Below are positions 57,896-64,000 of a stretch of DNA of 64,000 nucleotides, one piece after another (position 1 is the first letter of the stretch; every line of letters starts with the position of its first letter). Below the pieces are notes generated by a model that did no database searches, was not told the origin of the DNA, and was given only the letters and a program-made list of their open reading frames with translations. The position numbers were made by a program, and so were the translations under genes. The DNA lies in the NCBI RefSeq assembly GCF_022113815.1, contig NZ_SGOM01000001.1, positions 186,001-250,000 of the forward strand, in the 5' to 3' direction. The stretch is from Vibrio cincinnatiensis (lineage in GTDB: Bacteria > Pseudomonadota > Gammaproteobacteria > Enterobacterales > Vibrionaceae).

Positions 57896-58897
57896 ATGTC
57901 GATTAAGGTAGGAATTAATGGTTTTGGCCGTATCGGTCGTTTAGCTTTACGTGCAGCATATGACTGGCCGGACATGGAATTTGTACAGATCAATGACGTC
58001 GCAGGTGATGCTGCTACGTTGGCACATTTACTTGAGTTTGATTCGGTACAGGGGCGTTGGCATCACGAAGTTCGAGCAGAGGGTAATGCTCTGATCATCG
58101 ATGGAAAATCGATTCACACAACGCAACAACAAGCGATTAATGCAGTGGATTGGTCTGGGTGTGATGTGGTGATTGAAGCGACAGGAGTGCATCGTAAAAG
58201 TGAATATTTAAACCAATATCTTGCTCAAGGGGTGAAGCGGGTTGTGGTGTCTGCTCCCGTCAAAGAAGCGGGGATTGCTAATATTGTGGTGGGAGTGAAT
58301 GAGCATAGCTTTAACCCCGAAGAACATCGCATCGTGACGGCTGCTTCTTGTACGACCAACTGCATCGCTCCGATTGTTAAAGTGATTCATGAAAAACTCG
58401 GCATTGAACACGCTTCTTTTACGACGATTCACGATTTAACCAATACTCAAACCATTTTGGATGCCCCCCATAAAGATCTTCGTCGCGCTCGTGCTTGCGG
58501 GATGAGCTTGATTCCAACGACAACCGGTTCGGCAACAGCAATCGTCGAAATTTTCCCTGATTTGGCGGGGAGAATTAACGGCCACGCGGTGCGAGTCCCG
58601 CTAGCGAACGCTTCTTTAACGGACATTATTTTTGATGTGAAACGTGATACCAGTGCAGAAGCGGTCAATGCGCTACTCAAAGAAGCGTCAGACAATGAGC
58701 TGAAGGGCATTCTTGGCTTTGAAACACGGCCACTGGTTTCGATTGATTATAAAGGGGATCCGCGTTCAACCATCGTTGATGCGCTTTCAACCATGGTGGT
58801 CGGTAAACGGATGGTGAAAATCTATGCTTGGTATGATAACGAAATGGGTTACGCCACTCGTACTGTTGAGTTAGTTCGTAAAGTGGGTTTGGCATAA
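57896..58897 (+). CDS. ArsJ-associated glyceraldehyde-3-phosphate dehydrogenase
   Basis: A 333-residue type I GAPDH with the Rossmann start [17 protein letters not shown] and the catalytic ASCTTNC. In arsJ operons this enzyme uses arsenate to form 1-arseno-3-phosphoglycerate, which ArsJ exports. Location between arsR and arsJ supports this role over the housekeeping enzyme. AAGGAAAGATT precedes the ATG. Confidence 0.93.
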   Translation: MSIKVGINGFGRIGRLALRAAYDWPDMEFVQINDVAGDAATLAHLLEFDSVQGRWHHEVRAEGNALIIDGKSIHTTQQQAINAVDWSGCDVVIEATGVHRKSEYLNQYLAQGVKRVVVSAPVKEAGIANIVVGVNEHSFNPEEHRIVTAASCTTNCIAPIVKVIHEKLGIEHASFTTIHDLTNTQTILDAPHKDLRRARACGMSLIPTTTGSATAIVEIFPDLAGRINGHAVRVPLANASLTDIIFDVKRDTSAEAVNALLKEASDNELKGILGFETRPLVSIDYKGDPRSTIVDALSTMVVGKRMVKIYAWYDNEMGYATRTVELVRKVGLA

Positions 58898-58908
58898 GGA
58901 AGAAAAAC

Positions 58909-59403
58909 ATGACACATCCAATATGGGAATTGCCGCTAGACAATGGTGCAGCGCTGATCTTAACACCTTGTCCTGGCACGAAAGGCACATCGTTAGCCGA
59001 CAGTGTTGCGCAGCTAAAAGCGGTAGGGGTGACTACAGTGGTGACAGCCATTAATGAGCATGAGATGCAGCAACAGGGGGTAAGTGAATTAGCTCAGCGG
59101 GTACAAGAGGCTCACATGCACTGGTTTCATGCCCCGATTGAAGATGACTGCGCCCCCGATGCTGCATTTGCTAGCCAGTGGGCACAAATAAGCCCAGCTT
59201 TACATCGTGCGATAGAGAAGGGTGAAAAGGTCGTTTTTCACTGTCTCGGTGGTTCCGGGCGAACCGGATTATTGGCTGCGCACTTATTGTTAGAAAAAGG
59301 CTGGCCGCTGGCACGTATTATCCGTCAAGTTCAAGCGTTGCGCCCTGGCGCTTTTACCAAGCCAGTACAAGTCGACTATATTGAACGGCTTGCTAAAAAA
59401 TAA
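58909..59403 (+). CDS. Dual-specificity/tyrosine phosphatase-like protein
   Basis: A 164-residue protein with the phosphatase active-site loop HCLGGSGRTG (HCx5R, Cys near residue 110) and the preceding EDDCAPD acid loop. It resembles the cyclin-dependent kinase inhibitor 3-like phosphatases of bacteria. It sits between GAPDH and arsJ, 11 bases after GAPDH. A role in arsenate or phosphoglycerate handling is inferred from position only. Confidence 0.8.
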   Translation: MTHPIWELPLDNGAALILTPCPGTKGTSLADSVAQLKAVGVTTVVTAINEHEMQQQGVSELAQRVQEAHMHWFHAPIEDDCAPDAAFASQWAQISPALHRAIEKGEKVVFHCLGGSGRTGLLAAHLLLEKGWPLARIIRQVQALRPGAFTKPVQVDYIERLAKK

Positions 59404-59412
59404 CCCTTTAAT

Positions 59413-59438
59413 AAGAGTGGTACTCGCCACTCTTTTCT
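59413..59438 (+). terminator. Intra-operon hairpin before arsJ
   Basis: AAGAGTGG (59413-59420) and CCACTCTT (59427-59434) form an 8-bp stem with a T-rich tail. It looks like a terminator, yet arsJ follows 16 bases later without a clear promoter, so it may be partial or conditional. Confidence 0.6.
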
Positions 59439-59453
59439 TAGCGAGAAATCACC

Positions 59454-60665
59454 ATGCTGTCTCAACTTCATTCTTCAATACGTCAGTATATGTTGGTGAC
59501 GTTTAATTACTGGAACTTCACGATTACTGATGGCGCGCTGCGGATGTTGGTCGTGTTGTACTTTTATGATTTGGGCTATTCGACCTTAGCCATTGCCTCT
59601 CTCTTTTTATTCTATGAATTCTTTGGGGTTGTGACCAATTTGATTGGTGGCTGGCTTGGTGCTCGGCTCGGGCTAAACCGAACAATGAATATTGGCCTTG
59701 GGATGCAGATCATCGCCCTTTTAATGCTGGCAGTTCCGCCTGTGTGGTTAACGGTTCCTTGGGTGATGGCGGCACAAGCATTGTCTGGTATTGCAAAAGA
59801 TCTCAATAAAATGAGTGCCAAAAGCGCCATTAAAACGTTAGTGCCGGATGATGCACAAGGGGCGTTATATCAATGGATCGCCATGTTAACCGGTTCAAAA
59901 AATGCGTTAAAAGGAGCGGGGTTTTTCTTAGGTGGCGCATTGCTAACCTGGATTGGCTTTCAATATGCCGTTCTAGCAATGGCTCTGGTTCTGAGTGCTG
60001 TTTTTGTTGGCAGCTTATTGATGCTGCAAGCTGATATGGGCAAAGCGAAAGCCAAACCTAAGTTTTCCGACATTTTTTCTAAATCTGCTCGGGTAAATAT
60101 TCTCTCTGCTGCTCGAATGTTTTTGTTTGGAGCGCGGGATGTTTGGTTTGTGATTGCATTGCCGATTTACTTAGGCTCGGTGTTTGGTTGGGGGCACAGT
60201 ACTGTGGGTGGCTTTCTTGCTTTATGGGTCATTGGCTACGGTATTGTGCAAGGATTTGCTCCTCGGATCACGGGTAAAGCGACAGGTCAGATGCCAGATG
60301 GAAAAGCCGCTATTGGCTGGGCGGCTTTGTTGACACTGGTCACAGCGGGTATTGCTTACAGTATTCAAATGCAATGGCAACCTGAGCTGGTGATTGTATT
60401 CGGGCTTTTGATCTTTGGTGCCATTTTTGCGGTTAATTCTTCACTGCATTCTTATTTAATTGTCAGCTATGCCAAAGATGAGGGGGTTTCTTTGGATGTT
60501 GGATTCTATTACATGGCGAATGCGATGGGGCGACTCATTGGGACTATACTGTCTGGTTGGGTATTTCAAGTTTGGGGGCTTGCTGCTTGTTTGTGGGTTT
60601 CCTTTGTCTTTTTGTCACTCACGACATTGATCTCATTTGGGTTACCGAAAGCACAACACAGTTAA
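59454..60665 (+). CDS. arsJ: Organoarsenical efflux MFS transporter ArsJ
   Basis: A 403-residue major facilitator with 12 spans, typical of ArsJ: YWNFTITDGALRMLVVLYFY at the start and ALSGIAKDLNKMSAKSAIKT. ArsJ exports 1-arseno-3-phosphoglycerate made by the adjacent GAPDH, giving net arsenate resistance. It is the last gene of the operon. Confidence 0.92.
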   Translation: MLSQLHSSIRQYMLVTFNYWNFTITDGALRMLVVLYFYDLGYSTLAIASLFLFYEFFGVVTNLIGGWLGARLGLNRTMNIGLGMQIIALLMLAVPPVWLTVPWVMAAQALSGIAKDLNKMSAKSAIKTLVPDDAQGALYQWIAMLTGSKNALKGAGFFLGGALLTWIGFQYAVLAMALVLSAVFVGSLLMLQADMGKAKAKPKFSDIFSKSARVNILSAARMFLFGARDVWFVIALPIYLGSVFGWGHSTVGGFLALWVIGYGIVQGFAPRITGKATGQMPDGKAAIGWAALLTLVTAGIAYSIQMQWQPELVIVFGLLIFGAIFAVNSSLHSYLIVSYAKDEGVSLDVGFYYMANAMGRLIGTILSGWVFQVWGLAACLWVSFVFLSLTTLISFGLPKAQHS

Positions 60666-60821
60666 AAAACTATTAATGCCTGAGCATTATGCATGGCTTT
60701 CGGTTTTATCATAGTAAGTTTTCAATATAGATCAGATGGATAGCTAGTCGTGGTCATTATTCAGTAATAGTATTTTTCAACAGGATGGGTAGGGGCTCTT
60801 TATCTATCCTACCGACCTTAT

Positions 60822-60843
60822 TGCTAAGGTCGGGTTTGTACTG
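60822..60843 (+). terminator. Hairpin upstream of carbonic anhydrase
   Basis: CCGACCTTA and TAAGGTCGG form a 9-bp stem with a TTGC loop. The tail GTTTGT is a weak T-run. It ends 25 bases before the carbonic anhydrase ATG, so it may be either the arsJ terminator or a leader structure. Confidence 0.45.
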
Positions 60844-60868
60844 AAAAATCAACATTCAAGGAATAAGA

Positions 60869-61588
60869 ATGAAATTACTACGACTAACAACGTCGATGGC
60901 TCTGGTTTTATCGGCTTCCGTTCAGGCGGCTGACTGGGGGTATCAAGGTGAGCATGCTCCTGAACATTGGGGGCAAGTCTCCAAAATATGTGAAGATGGG
61001 AAAAATCAAAGCCCAATTGATGTCACTCAGGTCATTAAATCTGAGTTAGCTCCGCTGAATATTCATTACCAAGGGGTTATTTCTGGGCTGACCAATAATG
61101 GGCATACACTGCAAGCTTCGGTATCTGGAGAAAACCAATGGTTGCTGGATGGTGTTACCTTTACCCTCCGACAATTCCATTTTCACACACCATCAGAAAA
61201 TAGACTTCAAGGACAGCAATATCCACTTGAAGCCCATTTTGTGCATACCGATGAGGCTGGAAATATCGCCGTTCTTGCGGTTATGTTTGAGCGAGGTGAA
61301 GCCAATTCAGTCTTGTCTCAATTGATGGAGAAGCTTCCCCAGATAGGGGAAAGTATCGAATTAAGTCACGGTTTGGATGTTCAATCCTTATTACCTTCAT
61401 TCGACCATTTCTATCGTTTTAATGGTTCATTAACCACGCCACCATGTAGTGAAGGGGTTCGTTGGTTGGTGTTAAAGCAGCCCAAAACCCTTTCTGTTGA
61501 ACAGGCATCGGCTATTCACGCAATGATGGGGAATAATAACCGACCTCTCCAGCCACACAATGCTCGGCTGATTTTAAGTCAGGAGTAG
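60869..61588 (+). CDS. Periplasmic alpha-class carbonic anhydrase
   Basis: A 239-residue zinc enzyme that hydrates CO2. The signal peptide ends SASVQA (about residue 20), and the mature start ADWGYQGEHAPEHWG is typical. Zinc ligands are the His residues of FHFHTPSEN and EAHFVH, and the C-terminal LTTPPCSEGVRW is conserved. It may act with the SulP transporter in bicarbonate supply, but no linkage is shown. Confidence 0.95.
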   Translation: MKLLRLTTSMALVLSASVQAADWGYQGEHAPEHWGQVSKICEDGKNQSPIDVTQVIKSELAPLNIHYQGVISGLTNNGHTLQASVSGENQWLLDGVTFTLRQFHFHTPSENRLQGQQYPLEAHFVHTDEAGNIAVLAVMFERGEANSVLSQLMEKLPQIGESIELSHGLDVQSLLPSFDHFYRFNGSLTTPPCSEGVRWLVLKQPKTLSVEQASAIHAMMGNNNRPLQPHNARLILSQE

Positions 61589-61692
61589 CATTTAGCGTTA
61601 CCGCTTAGCCCGATTCAAGCCATGAAACCAAGCCAGTTTACTGATATGCTGGCTTTCATTTTGTCATTGTCGGACGTTTTCAGGAGACAAGT

Positions 61693-63147
61693 ATGCACTT
61701 ATCCGATCCCAACCTATTTCAGCAAGCGTGTTTTATTGATGGACAATGGGTCCAGAGCCGCGAGGGGAAAACGACCTCAATCACCAATCCTTACGATAAT
61801 TCAGTACTTGGTACGGTGCCAGAGTTAACCGCGCAGCAAGTCACGGAGGCTATCGCTTCTGCAACACTGGCGCAGCGTCAATGGGCAAAGCAAACTGCGG
61901 CGACCCGCGCTATGGTTTTACGCCAATGGTTTAACTTGATTGAGCAGCATGCAGAAGATTTAGCCCAGATCATGACGCTTGAACAAGGGAAGGCTCTTAA
62001 AGAGTCGAAAGGAGAGATTACGTACGCAGCGAGTTTTGTGGAATGGTTCGCGGAAGAAGCAAAGCGATCTTATGGTGAGATGGTACCAACACATAAAGCC
62101 GATGCGCGTATTTTGGTCTCTCGAGAGCCCATTGGTGTCGTGGCTGCGATCACACCGTGGAACTTCCCGGCCGCAATGATAACCCGCAAATGTGCTCCCG
62201 CTTTTGCTGCTGGATGTGCAGTGATATTAAAGCCTGCACCAGAGACACCATTTACGGCTTTGGCATTAGCCGAGTTAGCGAAACGCGCTGGGCTACCTGC
62301 CGGATTATTGCAAGTTGTCACTGGTGATGCCGTCATGGTTGGACAACTTTTGACCGAAAGTCCTCTTATTCGCAAGCTCTCATTTACGGGTTCAACTCGG
62401 GTTGGAAAAATTTTAATGGCACAATCCGCTTCCAATGTAAAAAAACTCTCTTTGGAGTTGGGTGGTAACGCTCCTTTTATTGTCTTTGATGATGCCAATA
62501 TTAATGCTGCGGTTGAGGGAGCTATGATTGCGAAATTCCGCAATGCAGGGCAAACCTGTGTGTGTGCCAATCGTATTTATGTGCATGACAGTATCTATGA
62601 ACAATTTACGGCTAAGTTGGTTGATCGAGTGCGCAAACTGAAAGTTGGCAATGGATTAGCTAATGGGACCCAAATGGGACCATTAATTAATGATGCAGCG
62701 GTCCATAAAGTGCGTAGCCACATTGAAGATGCTTTAGAAAAAGGAGCCAAAGTGGCGTTTGGTACATTACCAGAAGCGGGGAGTCGGTTGTTCATTCCTC
62801 ATGTCTTAACCGAAATGAGTGATGATATGTTGGTGGCTCATGAGGAAACCTTTGGCCCACTCGCTGCTCTATTCCGTTTTAGCACTGAAGAAGAAGTTAT
62901 TGAAAGAGCCAACCGTAGTCACTTTGGTTTAGCTGCCTATTGTTACACTCAGTCTCATGCTCGGGCGTGGCGAATGAGCGAGCAATTAGAAAGTGGTATT
63001 GTGGGTATCAACGAAGGCTTGATCTCGACCACCGTTGCTCCTTTTGGTGGTGTGAAAGAGTCAGGCTTAGGGCGAGAAGGCGCCAAACAAGGGTTAGAAG
63101 AGTATCAAGAGGTAAAATATACCTTAATGGGTGGACTGACGTATTAA
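61693..63147 (+). CDS. gabD: NAD(P)-dependent succinate-semialdehyde dehydrogenase
   Basis: A 484-residue aldehyde dehydrogenase with the GabD pattern: PWNFPAAMITRKCAPAFAAG, the catalytic Glu in LELGGNAPFIVF and catalytic Cys in NAGQTCVCANR. It oxidises succinate semialdehyde to succinate in GABA-type breakdown. A CAGGAGACAAGT ribosome site precedes the ATG. No gabT or gabP is adjacent, so the physiological substrate is less certain than the family. Confidence 0.9.
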   Translation: MHLSDPNLFQQACFIDGQWVQSREGKTTSITNPYDNSVLGTVPELTAQQVTEAIASATLAQRQWAKQTAATRAMVLRQWFNLIEQHAEDLAQIMTLEQGKALKESKGEITYAASFVEWFAEEAKRSYGEMVPTHKADARILVSREPIGVVAAITPWNFPAAMITRKCAPAFAAGCAVILKPAPETPFTALALAELAKRAGLPAGLLQVVTGDAVMVGQLLTESPLIRKLSFTGSTRVGKILMAQSASNVKKLSLELGGNAPFIVFDDANINAAVEGAMIAKFRNAGQTCVCANRIYVHDSIYEQFTAKLVDRVRKLKVGNGLANGTQMGPLINDAAVHKVRSHIEDALEKGAKVAFGTLPEAGSRLFIPHVLTEMSDDMLVAHEETFGPLAALFRFSTEEEVIERANRSHFGLAAYCYTQSHARAWRMSEQLESGIVGINEGLISTTVAPFGGVKESGLGREGAKQGLEEYQEVKYTLMGGLTY

Positions 63148-63149
63148 GC

Positions 63150-63419
63150 TCATGGCTGCGGTGGTGTGGTGGTTTGCACGTTGAGCGGATGCCATTTCAG
63201 TGAGCCATTGGTTTCAAACTTGTTGGCTCGCTGACAAATCAGCAAGGTCTGCCCTATGGGTAAAATAGCCCCTTCAGAATAGGCTTTATCTTGATAGTAA
63301 CAAACACGTTGGGTGCTACCGTGCTCAAGTAGCACGGTTTTGGGTAACGTATGGTTTGATTCTGCCAGCACTGTGTGGCTTGTCAGCAAGGTAATGATCA
63401 CCAGTGTTTTTTTAAGCAT
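63150..63419 (-). CDS. DUF1496 (YnjH-like) secreted protein
   Basis: An 89-residue exported protein. Signal peptide KKTLVIITLLTSHTVLAES is followed by the DUF1496 core RVCYYQDKAYSEGAILPIGQ and LLICQRANKFETNGSLKWHP with a cysteine pair. The function is unknown. It converges on gabD, ending three bases after it. Confidence 0.82.
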   Translation of the reverse strand: MLKKTLVIITLLTSHTVLAESNHTLPKTVLLEHGSTQRVCYYQDKAYSEGAILPIGQTLLICQRANKFETNGSLKWHPLNVQTTTPPQP

Positions 63420-63440
63420 GATAAGTACTCCTCTTTTACT

Positions 63441-64000
63441 TTAACCCCATTGTCGCTGATAGCGGGGAAGCATACTTTCGTTACCTAATAATCCCCCTTG
63501 GTGGATATAGATTAACGATAGATCATTATGCTGCGGTAACCAATCCATTAAACAGCGCCACATCAAAGGATCGTACAAGAGTTCAAATTCAACATGAGTT
63601 TGCTCATGTAACTGCTGCCATATTTGGTAATCTTCGTAATAAAGGTGACCAAAATGGTGTTTGCGCTCAGGAGAAAGAATAGTGGGATGTTGGCTTTCTC
63701 CAAGTTGTTGCCACTGCTGCCGAAGGTATGCTTCTCCACCCACACATGGGCAGGTGATAACCTCAATATCATGGACCCTTAAGGCTTTGTGTAAATAGAG
63801 GGAAGTGGTGCCTGTCCCTGAAGGCAGCGCGACAACCCAGCGTTGCTTGGGTTGTTGCTGAATCCATTCCAGTAGTTCGAGGGCCAGTTGTTTTACGCCA
63901 TATTCCGCTAGAGGTGAGCGCCCTCCTTCTTCAATAAATAGGCAATGTTCATCGGGCTGACGTACGTGCAGGATGTACTGGTGGGGATGTTTAGGAAATA
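63441..64000 (-). CDS. ACC deaminase/D-cysteine desulfhydrase-family PLP enzyme (partial)
   Basis: The minus-strand frame is open from the window edge to a stop at 63441, giving at least 186 residues. It reads WVVALPSGTGTTSLYLHKAL, then VITCPCVGGEAYLRQQW and ends YIHQGGLLGNESMLPRYQ. These are typical of the 1-aminocyclopropane-1-carboxylate deaminase/D-cysteine desulfhydrase family of PLP enzymes. The N-terminus with the PLP lysine is beyond the window. A GTG at 63743 could be taken for a start, but the family match continues upstream of it. Confidence 0.8.
   Translation of the reverse strand, partial: FPKHPHQYILHVRQPDEHCLFIEEGGRSPLAEYGVKQLALELLEWIQQQPKQRWVVALPSGTGTTSLYLHKALRVHDIEVITCPCVGGEAYLRQQWQQLGESQHPTILSPERKHHFGHLYYEDYQIWQQLHEQTHVEFELLYDPLMWRCLMDWLPQHNDLSLIYIHQGGLLGNESMLPRYQRQWG

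Noticed and set aside
57549..57906. Minus-strand and shifted frames within the third arsR gene
   Set aside because: Shadow frames of a well-supported ArsR gene.
63441..63743. Complete 100-residue gene starting with GTG at 63743
   Set aside because: The frame stays open to the window edge and upstream residues match the PLP-enzyme family, so it is part of a larger truncated gene.

Overview
The window reads as chromosomal DNA of a Vibrio-like gammaproteobacterium. The cydAB-cydX-ybgE, ybgC-tolQRAB-pal-cpoB and nadA order, a tRNA-Ser(GGA) carrying a P4-type island with radC/DUF2787/AlpA genes, and the style of the protein sequences all fit Vibrionaceae. The species cannot be fixed from the sequence alone.

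Layout. (1) 1-9434 is conserved core: the end of cydA, cydB, cydX, ybgE, then the Tol-Pal envelope operon, nadA, a UPF0149 gene and tRNA-Ser. (2) 9429-30537 is an integrative island of about 21 kb inserted at the 3' end of tRNA-Ser. It is bounded by a 52-bp imperfect direct repeat, with clusters of an AGTAATACC motif near both ends. It holds an integrase, two AlpA-type genes (one truncated), an AT-rich gene with a MatP-like C-terminus, an inovirus Gp2-type replication-like gene, a YfjP/YeeP-type GTPase, two DUF2787 genes with radC, debris of hsdS and an IS3 element, and two compact cargo operons. (3) 30538-31707 is a short patch with a secreted DUF6795-like protein and a lipase-like fragment, ending in another copy of the att-type terminator. 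(4) 31740-43043 is transport: amino-acid permease with homocysteine methyltransferase, a siderophore ABC/MFS cluster with a Fur-like site, a BCCT transporter, and SulP with a universal stress protein. (5) 43289-60665 is rich in arsenic and phosphate genes: three ArsR regulators, an ArsR-linked sigma factor, two ArsP-type permeases with a thioredoxin-like protein, pstSCAB-phoU, and an arsR-GAPDH-phosphatase-arsJ operon diverging from pstS. Within it lie sgrR and a divergent SgrS/SgrT-like locus, a YafY-type regulator with a VOC protein, and an IS4 remnant. (6) 60869-64000 holds alpha carbonic anhydrase, succinate-semialdehyde dehydrogenase, a DUF1496 protein and a partial PLP enzyme running off the edge.

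The best candidate for an undescribed system is the island operon at 20647-30084 (perhaps starting at 20501). It encodes a WYL regulator, a 943-residue Hsp70/actin-fold ATPase, a HerA/DUF87-type ATPase of 993 residues flanked by two paralogous helical proteins with hydrophobic N-termini, a 150-residue unknown, and a coiled-coil protein whose C-terminus looks like the GrpE beta-wing. An Hsp70-like protein with its own GrpE-like partner, a hexameric-motor-type ATPase and paired membrane-active-looking proteins under a WYL regulator, on a mobile island, suggests a defence or inter-element conflict system; that function is inference. A second unexplained operon (18022-19958) has a GTPase with a (GCA)13-encoded polyalanine N-terminus plus two unknown proteins.
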